This document shows positions 1 to 7,970 of a stretch of DNA of 64,000 nt, one piece after another (position 1 is the first letter of the stretch; every line of letters starts with the position of its first letter). The DNA is from Streptomyces sp. NBS 14/10. Its GTDB lineage: Bacteria > Actinomycetota > Actinomycetes > Streptomycetales > Streptomycetaceae. The notes under the pieces are model-generated. The model was given only the letters and a program-made list of their open reading frames with translations. It was not told where the DNA came from and did no database searches. The position numbers were made by a program, and so were the translations under genes. The stretch lies in contig NZ_NCSM01000035.1 of assembly GCF_002224125.1 (NCBI RefSeq), positions 252,428-316,427 on the forward strand, given 5' to 3'.

Positions 1-120
1 GCGTACCAGGGTCAGGCGGGCGGGCCAGTGCCGGTCGGGGTAGCCGAGGAGGAGGGCGGCGGCCTGGTGCACGGCGGGGGTGGCCGCGCTCGGCGGGCTC
101 AGCGGGCGCGGCGGCTTCAT
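1..120 (-). CDS. narJ: Nitrate reductase chaperone NarJ, N-terminal fragment
   Basis: NarJ is the cytoplasmic chaperone that helps load the molybdenum cofactor into NarG before NarGH docks on the membrane. Only about 40 codons are present; the gene leaves the window at the left edge. The ATG at 118-120 (minus) lies 5 bp after the narH stop, so the two are translationally close. Residues 18-33 read HQAAALLLGYPDRHWP, the kind of N-terminal helix and YPD motif seen in NarJ/DmsD-type chaperones. The call rests on this short match plus the narG-narH-narJ order, which is standard; narI is expected just outside the window. Confidence 0.75.
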   Translation of the reverse strand, partial: MKPPRPLSPPSAATPAVHQAAALLLGYPDRHWPARLTLVR

Positions 121-125
121 TGGGC

Positions 126-1778
126 TCACTGCTGCTCCTCGGCCCGGCCGGGGAACATTCCGCTGGGGCGTCCGCGGCCGTTCCAGTTGAGCAGGTTCAA
201 CCGGCCGGCGAGCCCCGACCCGGCACCGGCACCAGCTCCGGCGGGGGCGGGCACCGGAGGGGCGTGGAAGTCGTCGGCGCCGGGGAAGCCGTCCGGCATC
301 ATCCCGGGCAGCCCGTCCTCGTCGAGGCTGCAGGTGTCAGTCGGCCCGTCGTGGCCCGCGCCCGCGGCGTAGCCGGTGGGGATGACGTACCGCTCGTCGT
401 ACTTGGCCAGGGCGAGCAGCCGGTACATGGCCTCGATGGTCTCCTGGTCCATGCCGACCGCGCGGGCGATCGCGGGGTCCTGTTCCTCGCCGAGGTTGTT
501 CCGCCGCATATGGCTGCGCATGGCGGCGAGCCGGCACAGGGCGGCCTCGACCGGTTCCGGGTCGCCGGCGGTGAACAGTTCGGCGAGGTACGAGACGGGG
601 ATGCGCAGGGCGTCGATGGCGCCGAAGAGGTTGGCGGGCTCCTCGCCGTCGTGGCCGGTGGCGGTGAGCGCGTCGACGACCGGGGAGAGCGGGGGGATGT
701 ACCAGACCATGGGCATGGTGCGGTATTCGGGGTGCAGCGGCAGCGCCACCTTGTACCGGGTGATCAGCGCGTGGACCGGGGAGCGGCGGGCGGCCTCGAT
801 CCAGTCGTGCGGGATGCCGGACTCCTCGGCGGCGCGGACCACTTCCGGGTCGTCGGGGTCGAGGAAGCAGCCGAGTTGGGCCTCGTACAGGTCCTTCTCG
901 TCGAGGACCGAGGCGGCCTCGCCGACCTTGTCCGGGTCGTAGAGCAGTACGCCGAGGTAGCGCAGCCGGCCCACGCAGGTCTCGGAGCAGACGGTGGGCT
1001 CCCCGGCCTCGATCCGCGGGTAGCAGAAGGTGCACTTCTCGGCCTTGCCGCTGCGGTGGTTGAAGTAGACCTTCTTGTACGGGCAGCCGCTGACGCACAT
1101 CCGCCAGCCGCGGCAGCGGTCCTGGTCGACGAGGACGATGCCGTCCTCGACCCGCTTGTACATCGCGCCGGAGGGGCAGACGGCGACGCAGGAGGGGTTG
1201 AGGCAGTGTTCGCAGATGCGCGGCAGGTAGAACATGAACGCCTGCTCGTACTCCAGCCGCACCTTCTCGGTCATCTTGGCGAGCACCGGGTCGCCGGAGA
1301 GGTGTTCGGGGCCGCCGCCGAGGTCGTCGTCCCAGTTGGGGCCCCAGGTGACGGCGGTGGGCCGGCCGTCGATCAGGGAGCGGGGCGGGGCGGTGGGCAG
1401 GTCCTCGCCGAGGGGGGCGGTGGTGAGGTTGTCGTAGTCGTACGTCCAGGGCTGGTAGTAGTCGTCGAGGGAGGGGAGTTCGGGGTTGGCGAACAGGCGG
1501 GCGAGGCGGCGGGCGCGGCCGCCGGTGCGCGGCACGAGCCGGCCGTTCTTCAGGTGCCAGCCGCCCTTCCACTTGTCCTGGTCCTCGTAGGTACGGGGAT
1601 AGCCCTGGCCGGGGCGGGTTTCGACGTTGTTGAACCAGACGTATTCGGTGCCTGACCGGTTGGTCCAGGTCTGTTTGCAGGTGACCGAGCAGGTGTGGCA
1701 GCCGATGCACTTGTCGAGGTTCATGACCATGGCGACCTGGGCCATCACCCTGGGGCGGGACGGCTGGCGGCGGGGCAT
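126..1778 (-). CDS. narH: Respiratory nitrate reductase beta subunit
   Basis: Iron-sulfur electron-transfer subunit of the membrane-bound, cytoplasm-facing nitrate reductase; it passes electrons from the NarI haem subunit to NarG. The 550-residue product has the expected cysteine groups: CIGCHTC near residue 25, CEHCLNPSCVAVCP near 190, CRGWRMCVSGCP near 222 (Trp replacing one Cys, as expected for the 3Fe-4S centre) and CTFC plus CSETC near 250-270. It is somewhat longer than E. coli NarH. The ATG at 1776-1778 sits 1 bp after the narG stop; an internal ATG at MAQVAMVMNLDK, matching the usual NarH N-terminus, is an alternative start. The C-terminus after residue about 500 is a low-complexity Pro/Ala/Gly tail. 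Confidence 0.95.
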   Translation of the reverse strand: MPRRQPSRPRVMAQVAMVMNLDKCIGCHTCSVTCKQTWTNRSGTEYVWFNNVETRPGQGYPRTYEDQDKWKGGWHLKNGRLVPRTGGRARRLARLFANPELPSLDDYYQPWTYDYDNLTTAPLGEDLPTAPPRSLIDGRPTAVTWGPNWDDDLGGGPEHLSGDPVLAKMTEKVRLEYEQAFMFYLPRICEHCLNPSCVAVCPSGAMYKRVEDGIVLVDQDRCRGWRMCVSGCPYKKVYFNHRSGKAEKCTFCYPRIEAGEPTVCSETCVGRLRYLGVLLYDPDKVGEAASVLDEKDLYEAQLGCFLDPDDPEVVRAAEESGIPHDWIEAARRSPVHALITRYKVALPLHPEYRTMPMVWYIPPLSPVVDALTATGHDGEEPANLFGAIDALRIPVSYLAELFTAGDPEPVEAALCRLAAMRSHMRRNNLGEEQDPAIARAVGMDQETIEAMYRLLALAKYDERYVIPTGYAAGAGHDGPTDTCSLDEDGLPGMMPDGFPGADDFHAPPVPAPAGAGAGAGSGLAGRLNLLNWNGRGRPSGMFPGRAEEQQ

Positions 1779-1779
1779 G

Positions 1780-4700
1780 TCAGTACTCCACGTTCTGGGA
1801 CCGGCGCCGGATGACGGTGATCGCGTCGCGCTGGTTGCCGGTCGGTCCGTAGTAGTTGGGCGCGAAGGAGAGCTGCGCGTAGCCGCCGATGAGGTGGGTG
1901 GGCTTGATGAGCAGCTTGGTGAGGGCGTTGTGGGTGCCGCCCCGGCCGCCGGTGGTCTCGGACTTGGGCACGTTCACCAGGCGTTCCTGTACGTGGTACA
2001 TGAACACGGTGCCTTCGGGCATGCGGTGGGAGACCACGGCCCGGGCGACGACGACGCCGTTGGCGTTGACCGCCTCGATCCAGTCGTTGTCGGCCACGCC
2101 GATGGACTGGGCGTCGGGCACGCTGAGCCAGATGACGGGGCCGCCGCGGGCCAGCGTCTGCATGATCAGGTTTTCCTGGTACTCGGAGTGGATGGACCAC
2201 TTGGAGTGCGGGGTGACATAGCGGACGGTGACGGACCGCCCGGCATCCCCGCTGTTGGCGCCGGGTGGCGGGGCCTCGCCGAGGGCGGCCATGTCCAGCG
2301 GGGGCCGGTAGACGGGAAGTTGCTCGCCGAGTTCGGCCATCCAGTCGTGGTCCAGGTAGAAGTGCTGGCGGCCGGTGAGGGTGTGCCAGGGCTTGCGGTG
2401 CTCGGTGTTGATGGTGAACGGCGCGTAGCGGCGGTCGGGGGCCTCTTTGCCAGACCATTCGAAGCTGGCGCCGACCTGCACGGGGCGGGTCTGGGCGTCG
2501 GAGAACACCACGCGGCGCTCGGCCACCGAGGCGCCCAGTTCGGTGAGGCCCGAGGCAGGGCCGCAGCGCTCCGCGAGCTGCCGGAACCCTTCGGCGGCGA
2601 GGCGTCCGTTGGTGGTGCCGGAGAGGGCGAGGATCGCCTCGCACATCTTGGTGTCGGTGTCCAGCAGCGGCCGTCCCTTGGCGGCGCCCCGTACGGCCGT
2701 GCCGCAGCGGTCCGCGAGCCAGGCGGCTTCGGGCGCGGGGTTGACGCCCACGCCCTTGACCTTCATGCCCTGCCGTTCGGCGAGCGGGCCGAAGGCGGCG
2801 AGCTGGTCGGCGACGGCGGTGTAGTCGCGTTCGACGAGGGCGAAGTCCGGCAGGTTCCGGCCGGGCACGGCGCCCGTCACGGAGCCGGTCGTCGGGTCGC
2901 GCCAGTCCGGTACGGTGCCGCCGGGCTGGGCGGTCTCGCCGGGGGTGTCGTGCATCAGGGCGCAGGCGACCAGGTCGTGGGCGGTCTCCAGGCGTCCGGC
3001 GGCGAGTTCGCTGAGTTTGCGGGCGAGGCCGTGGAAGATCTCGAAGTCGGTGCGGGCCTGCCAGGGCGGGATGATCGCCGGGGTGAAGGCGTGGACGTAG
3101 GGGTGCATGTCGGTGCTGGACAGGTCGTGCTTCTCGTACCAGGTGGCGGCGGGCAGCACGAGGTCGGCGAAGAGCGTGGTGGAGGTCATCCGGAAGTCCA
3201 GCGCCAGCAGCAGGTCGAGCTTCCCGCGCGGCGCCTCGTCTCGCCAGGTCACGTCCGCCGGGCGGTTGCCGGGCGGGGCCTCCTCGGCGGTGGCGTTGTC
3301 GCGGGCGCCGAGCAGATGGCGCAGGAAGTACTCGTTCCCCTTGGCTGAGGACCCGATGAGGTTGGCCCGCCAGACGGTCAGCACACGGGGCCAGTTCTCC
3401 GGCGCGTCCGGGTCCTCGCAGGCGAAGTCCAGCTGTCCGGTGGCCAGTTGTCCGGCGATCCACTCCCCCGCCGGCTGCCCGCTCTCCTTGGCCCGGCGGC
3501 CCAGGTCGAGGGGGTTGGCGGCGAAGGTGGGGTACGAGGGCATCCAGCCGAGCCGCATGGACTGGGCGACCAGGTCGGCGGTGTGGCGGCCGGTGAACAG
3601 GCCGCGGCCGGTGGGGGACGCCAGCGCGTCGGCGCCGTACCGTTCGTAGCGCCACTGGTCGGTGTGCAGATACCAGTACGGGGTGCCGGCCATCTGCCGG
3701 GAGGGCCGTACCCAGTCGGCGGCGGTGGCCAGCTGCTGCCAGCCGGTGAAGGGCCGCACCTTCTCCTGGCCCACGTAGTGCGCCCAGCCTCCGCCGTTGA
3801 CGCCCTGGCAGCCGGTGAGGAGCAGCAGGGTGAGGAACGAGCGGTAGATGGTGTCGGAGTGGAACCAGTGGTTGGTGCCGGCGCCCATCACGATCATGCA
3901 GCGCCCGTTGCTCTTCTCGGCGGTGCCCGCGAACTCGCGGGCCGCGCGGATCACGGCGGCGGCCGGTACGGAGGTGATGGCCTCCTGCCAGGCGGGGGTG
4001 CCGGGCACCGTGGCGTCGTCGTAGCCGGTCGGCCACTGTCCCTCAAGGCCGGGGCGGCCCACCGCGTACTGGGCCATGAGCAGGTCGAAGACCGTGGTGA
4101 CCAGCCGTCCGCCGAGCCGCCGTACGGGGACGGAGCGCCGTACGGTGGCGCCGGGCGTATCGAAGCGGGGCAGCTCGACCTCGACGGTCTGGACGGTCCC
4201 GGCGGCCTGATGGAAGGTCAGCCGGGGGGTGATGTCACCCAGGTCCAGGTTCCAGCGGCCCTCGCCGCCCTTGCTCCACCGGTCGCCCAGGGTGCCGCCA
4301 GGGACGACCGGGCGGTCGGTCCGCGTGTCGTAGAGGACCGGCATCCAGCGCCGGGCCGCCTCGTCGGCGTGGGCGGCCAGGCCCGGGTCGGTCTCCTCCA
4401 GGTCGGCGGCGGTGAGGAACTTGCCGGGGACGCGGTGTCCGGACGGCTCCCGCTCGACCAGGTCGACCAGGAAGGGCAGATCGGTGAAGCGCCTGACGTA
4501 GTCGGCGAAGTAGGGGACCTCCCGCTCGGCGAAGAACTCCTTGAGGATGACGTGTCCCATCGCCATGGCGACCGCGCCGTCGGTGCCGGGGTGGGGGTGC
4601 AGCCACTCGTCGGCGAACTTGGTGGCGTCCGCGTAGTCCGGGGAGACCACCACCACCTTCTGGCCCCGGTAGCGGGCCTCGGCCATCCAGTGGGCGTCGG

Positions 4701-5535
4701 GGGTGCGGGTGACGGGGACGTTGGAGCCCCACAGCATCAGATAGGCGGCGTCCCACCAGTCGCCCGACTCGGGGACGTCGGTCTGGTCGCCGAACACCTG
4801 GGGGGAGGCGATGGGCAGATCCGCGTACCAGTCGTAGAAGGAGATCATCGGCGCGCCGATCAGCGACATGAAGCGGGCGCCGACGGCGTGCGAGGCCATG
4901 GACATGGCGGGGATCGGAGAGAAGCCGGCGATCCGGTCCGGGCCGTACTCCTTCAGGGTGTGCACATGGGCGGCGGCCGCGATCTCCAGCGCCTCGTCCC
5001 AGGTGATGCGGACCAGCCCGCCCTTGCCGCGGGCCGACTGGTAGCGGTGGCGTTTGTCCGGGTCGCCGGTGATCTCCGCCCAGGCGGCCACCGGGTCGCC
5101 GAGCCGCGCCTTGGCCTCCCGGTAGAGCTCGACCAGTACGCCGCGGGCGTGCGGATAGCGCACCCGGGTGGGCGAGTAGGTGTACCAGGAGAAGGCGGCG
5201 CCGCGCGGGCAGCCGCGGGGCTCGTACTCCGGCCGGTCCGGGCCGACCGAGGGGTAGTCGGTCTGCTGGGTCTCCCAGGTGATCAGCCCGTCCTTGACGT
5301 ACACCTTCCAGGAGCAGGAGCCGGTGCAGTTCACGCCGTGCGTGGAGCGCACCACCTTGTCGTGGGCCCAGCGCTCCCGGTACGGGGAGTCCTCCACCGC
5401 CTGGTCGGTCCGGTACACGGCCCGCAGGTCCAGGGTGGTCGGGGTGCGCCTGAGGGACGCCCCGGCCCGCAGGAGGCGCTCGGTCACCGCTGACGCGGCT
5501 GACTCGGCCGCCGATCGTGTTGTGCGACGTGCCAC
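1780..5535 (-). CDS. narG: Respiratory nitrate reductase alpha subunit
   Basis: Catalytic subunit (about 1251 aa) that reduces nitrate to nitrite at a Mo-bis-MGD centre. Near the N-terminus the motif HGVNCTGSCSWKVYVK carries the His and Cys ligands of the FS0 4Fe-4S cluster. Later blocks such as PMISFYDWYADLP and the C-terminal EYQENLIMQTLARGGP are typical of NarG. I chose GTG at 5533-5535 because a GAGGAG ribosome-binding site lies 10 nt upstream on the minus strand; an earlier in-frame ATG at 5676 would add 47 residues with no NarG character and would run through a strong hairpin. First gene of a narGHJ(I) operon. Confidence 0.95.
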   Translation of the reverse strand: MARRTTRSAAESAASAVTERLLRAGASLRRTPTTLDLRAVYRTDQAVEDSPYRERWAHDKVVRSTHGVNCTGSCSWKVYVKDGLITWETQQTDYPSVGPDRPEYEPRGCPRGAAFSWYTYSPTRVRYPHARGVLVELYREAKARLGDPVAAWAEITGDPDKRHRYQSARGKGGLVRITWDEALEIAAAAHVHTLKEYGPDRIAGFSPIPAMSMASHAVGARFMSLIGAPMISFYDWYADLPIASPQVFGDQTDVPESGDWWDAAYLMLWGSNVPVTRTPDAHWMAEARYRGQKVVVVSPDYADATKFADEWLHPHPGTDGAVAMAMGHVILKEFFAEREVPYFADYVRRFTDLPFLVDLVEREPSGHRVPGKFLTAADLEETDPGLAAHADEAARRWMPVLYDTRTDRPVVPGGTLGDRWSKGGEGRWNLDLGDITPRLTFHQAAGTVQTVEVELPRFDTPGATVRRSVPVRRLGGRLVTTVFDLLMAQYAVGRPGLEGQWPTGYDDATVPGTPAWQEAITSVPAAAVIRAAREFAGTAEKSNGRCMIVMGAGTNHWFHSDTIYRSFLTLLLLTGCQGVNGGGWAHYVGQEKVRPFTGWQQLATAADWVRPSRQMAGTPYWYLHTDQWRYERYGADALASPTGRGLFTGRHTADLVAQSMRLGWMPSYPTFAANPLDLGRRAKESGQPAGEWIAGQLATGQLDFACEDPDAPENWPRVLTVWRANLIGSSAKGNEYFLRHLLGARDNATAEEAPPGNRPADVTWRDEAPRGKLDLLLALDFRMTSTTLFADLVLPAATWYEKHDLSSTDMHPYVHAFTPAIIPPWQARTDFEIFHGLARKLSELAAGRLETAHDLVACALMHDTPGETAQPGGTVPDWRDPTTGSVTGAVPGRNLPDFALVERDYTAVADQLAAFGPLAERQGMKVKGVGVNPAPEAAWLADRCGTAVRGAAKGRPLLDTDTKMCEAILALSGTTNGRLAAEGFRQLAERCGPASGLTELGASVAERRVVFSDAQTRPVQVGASFEWSGKEAPDRRYAPFTINTEHRKPWHTLTGRQHFYLDHDWMAELGEQLPVYRPPLDMAALGEAPPPGANSGDAGRSVTVRYVTPHSKWSIHSEYQENLIMQTLARGGPVIWLSVPDAQSIGVADNDWIEAVNANGVVVARAVVSHRMPEGTVFMYHVQERLVNVPKSETTGGRGGTHNALTKLLIKPTHLIGGYAQLSFAPNYYGPTGNQRDAITVIRRRSQNVEY

Positions 5536-5566
5536 GGACCAACAACTCCTCTGGGTGGGGGCCCGG

Positions 5567-5600
5567 TCACATGCCGCTTCCCCCCGGCAGCGGCATGTGA
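5567..5600 (-). promoter_or_regulatory. Palindromic hairpin in the narG leader
   Basis: Two perfect 12-nt arms (5567-5578 and 5589-5600; first arm TCACATGCCGCT) are separated by 10 nt and lie about 16 nt upstream of the narG ribosome-binding site. It could be an operator for a dimeric regulator or an mRNA stem close to the start site. No regulator is identified. Confidence 0.5.
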
Positions 5601-5802
5601 CCTGCTTGGGTTCGCGCCTCAGCATTGCTCTCGTATCAGCCACACCGTCTGACCGCTTTCGGCCATTTAGCATCATCTGAAACTGTCTTTTCTTGCACTT
5701 TGCAATGCTTGCCTCAGGCGTATGACTTGCCTACAAGGCAAAAGTTGCTGGAAGTTGACGAGGCATCAAACTGCCCTGGTGATCGGTACGGCCTGGCCCT
5801 CC

Positions 5803-6846
5803 TCATCGCCCCGGCGGCGCCGTGCGGCGGGCGTTGCCATTTCTTGACCTCTTTTTCTGGCCAGATCCTCGACCGCCCAACGCGCCGAACATGACAATGG
5901 CCCATGCCCCAGAGGCACCCCAGGCCATCACATGCCCCACGGGCACCAGCCGGTGCGGCCCCTCAGCGGTGCCCAGGGCGGCCGTGGACACGGCGTACAT
6001 GCCCAGCGGGAAGACGATCGTCCACCACGTCGGTTCAAAGGCGAGCGAGACCCGGTGCACCCCGTGCCGCCAGACCCCGGCGGCCAGCAGCACCGGCAGC
6101 AGACAGGTCATCCAGCCCCATATGACCAGGAGAAACCCCGCGACGACGTCCCCAGGGGGCGAGGAGTCGAGCCCCTGCGGAACGAGCCGGGCGCCGGCCA
6201 GCAGGCTGATCGCGCAGGCGCCCATGGCGATCCAGTACGGCGGCGACAGCTCCTGCGGCCGTACGCCGAGGCGCACCAGCCGGCTCGCCACCGCCACGGC
6301 CACCACGACATAGAGCACCAGCCCGAGGGCCCAGCCGGTCTCCTTCGCCGCCAGGGCCCGGTGGGGCTCCAGCGCGGCGCCGGCCAGCACCACGGACTGG
6401 AGGCCCACCACGCACAGAAACCAGCTGCCGTCGACATGCCGCAGCACGCCGCCGGGCCCGAGCCCGCGCACCACCCGCGCCGCGCACCACATCAGCGCCA
6501 GCCATACAGGCAGGGCCACGGCCAGCAGAATCGCCGCGACCGGCCGCCACGGCCCGGCCGCCAGCCGGGTGGCGAGCACATCGGAGCCCGCGACGAAGGT
6601 GAAGAACCCGAACACCTTCGCCGGGTCCCTCAGCTGCGCCGCCACCTCCCGCCGGTGCCCGGTCACCCGCCGCGCCCAGGCCACCAGCAGCAGTCCGTAC
6701 ATCGCCAGGGCCACCGCGAGCAGCCCGTCCGACGCCCATCGCGCCCCCGCGGCGCGGACCCCCTGCGAGACGATGCCGGTCGCCATCACCGGCGCGAATC
6801 CGCCGGGCCGCAGCTCCCGGTCCGCCCGCACACGTTTCATCCACAT
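5803..6846 (-). CDS. TDT/SLAC1-family membrane transporter
   Basis: About 347 residues with roughly ten hydrophobic helices, in the tellurite-resistance/dicarboxylate transporter (TDT, SLAC1-like anion channel) family. The start GGFAPVMATGIVSQGV is the family's typical first helix, and the last helices contain EPTWWTIVFPLGMYAVST, a well conserved TDT segment. Start candidates cluster at 6838-6849 (GTG, ATG, ATG); none has a clear ribosome-binding site, so the N-terminus is uncertain by a few residues. It lies upstream of narG on the same strand with a gap of about 270 bp, so a role in moving nitrate, nitrite or another anion is possible but only inferred from position. Confidence 0.8.
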   Translation of the reverse strand: MWMKRVRADRELRPGGFAPVMATGIVSQGVRAAGARWASDGLLAVALAMYGLLLVAWARRVTGHRREVAAQLRDPAKVFGFFTFVAGSDVLATRLAAGPWRPVAAILLAVALPVWLALMWCAARVVRGLGPGGVLRHVDGSWFLCVVGLQSVVLAGAALEPHRALAAKETGWALGLVLYVVVAVAVASRLVRLGVRPQELSPPYWIAMGACAISLLAGARLVPQGLDSSPPGDVVAGFLLVIWGWMTCLLPVLLAAGVWRHGVHRVSLAFEPTWWTIVFPLGMYAVSTAALGTAEGPHRLVPVGHVMAWGASGAWAIVMFGALGGRGSGQKKRSRNGNARRTAPPGR

Positions 6847-6849
6847 CAC

Positions 6850-7317
6850 GCCAGGAGGCTGCCACCGGCCCGGCGCGCCGACGCGGGGGTTTCGCCGGGC
6901 GGGATCTCGACGGGGGTGTGTTCGGCCAAAGACATCCCATGATCTGGCCACGCCGTCTTGGTGATTGCTTGGCGCTACGCAGAGATACGCGATACCCACC
7001 GGGGCATCGGGCCGCCCCGGCGGGTATCGGGCGGCGCGAACGGGTGTCGCGAACAGGGCCGCGAACAGGTGAACGCCCCCTCGGAAGGGGGCGTGGGGTG
7101 GCGGAAGGGGGCGTACGGCTGGGGGCAGCGCGCCGTCGGGGACGGCGCCCCGGGGCGATAGCCCCCGGGGCGGCGGCCCGACCGGGCGGCGTGCGGCCGG
7201 GTGGCAACCAGCCCCAGCCGCCGCCGAGGCGGCGTGCGACCCGACGACGGCAGCGCCCCGACCGCCGCCCGGGGCGGCGTGCGACCGGGGCCGGGGCGCC
7301 ATCACTCCGGCGCCCCG
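6850..7317. other. Gene-free GC-rich stretch upstream of the transporter
   Basis: No convincing gene. Open frames here are artefacts of extreme GC content and have low-complexity Arg/Pro/Ala products. The part nearest 6850-7000 should hold the promoter of the TDT transporter, but no -10/-35 pair could be picked with confidence. The right half grades into the repeat block that starts near 7318. Confidence 0.5.
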
Positions 7318-7475
7318 GCGGCGGGCAGGGCGGCGACCGGGGCCCGTCCCCTCCGGCGCGCCGCAACCAGCGCCGCAGGGCGGCGCTACGCCTCGTCGGC
7401 CGGGGGCCGCGCCAGTCGGCTACGCCTCGACAGCGAGGCCGCGCGAGCGCGCGAGGTCCGCTACCTCCGCGCCGC
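7318..7475. repeat. Imperfect repeat of about 155 bp, copy A
   Basis: First of three related units. Each opens with a GCGGGCAGGG-like segment, continues with GGGGCCCGTCCC and a GGCGCGCC-type block, then GCTACGCCTCGTCGG, GCCGCGCCAGTCGGCTACGC and a GCGCGAGGTCCGCTACC end. Non-coding; downstream of pepN. Confidence 0.7.
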
Positions 7476-7483
7476 CCCGCCAG

Positions 7484-7640
7484 CAGCGGGCAGGGGGGCG
7501 GCGGCCGGGGCCCGTCCCTCCGACGCGCCACAGCCGGGGCCGCGCCCGGGCTCCGCTACGCCTCGTCGGCCGGCCGGGGCCGCGCCAGTCGGCTACGCCT
7601 CGCCGGCGAAGCGGCGCGAGGTCCGCTACCTCCGCGCCGC
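7484..7640. repeat. Imperfect repeat of about 155 bp, copy B
   Basis: Second unit with the same order of blocks as copy A, including the two GCTACGCCTCG boxes and the GCGCGAGGTCCGCTACCTCC end. It is followed by a shortened, partly rearranged extra copy between about 7641 and 7740. Confidence 0.7.
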
Positions 7641-7780
7641 CGGGGCGCTACGCCTCGACCGCGCCGCGCCACCCCGCCCGGTGTGCTACGCCTCGCCCGC
7701 GAAGCCGCGCGAAGCCGCGCGAGGCCCGCCACCTCCGCGTCGTCCCGCCAGCGGGGCCGCAGACACTGCGCTCGCCCCAG

Positions 7781-7935
7781 CGGCGGGCAGGGGGCTGCGG
7801 CCCGGGCCCGTCCCCCCGGCGCGCCGCGGCCGGGGGGACGGGCCCGGGCTCCGCTACGCCTCGTCGGCCGGCCGGGGCCGCGCCAGTCGGCTACACCTCG
7901 CCCGCGAAGCGGCGCGAGGCCCGCTGCACCGCGCC
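7781..7935. repeat. Imperfect repeat of about 155 bp, copy C
   Basis: Third unit, ending about 35 bp from the 3' end of pepN. It keeps the GGGCCCGTCCC block and the GCTACGCCTCGTCGG box, while the second box has drifted to GCTACACCTCG. Boundaries are approximate. Confidence 0.7.
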
Positions 7936-7970
7936 CGCAGGTCCCGCGCGCCGCGCCGCCGGCGGGGCCG

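Noticed and set aside
5536..5676. Extended narG start at ATG 5676
   Set aside because: The extra 47 residues are Arg/Cys-rich, lack NarG similarity and cross the palindromic hairpin. GTG 5535 has a good ribosome-binding site.
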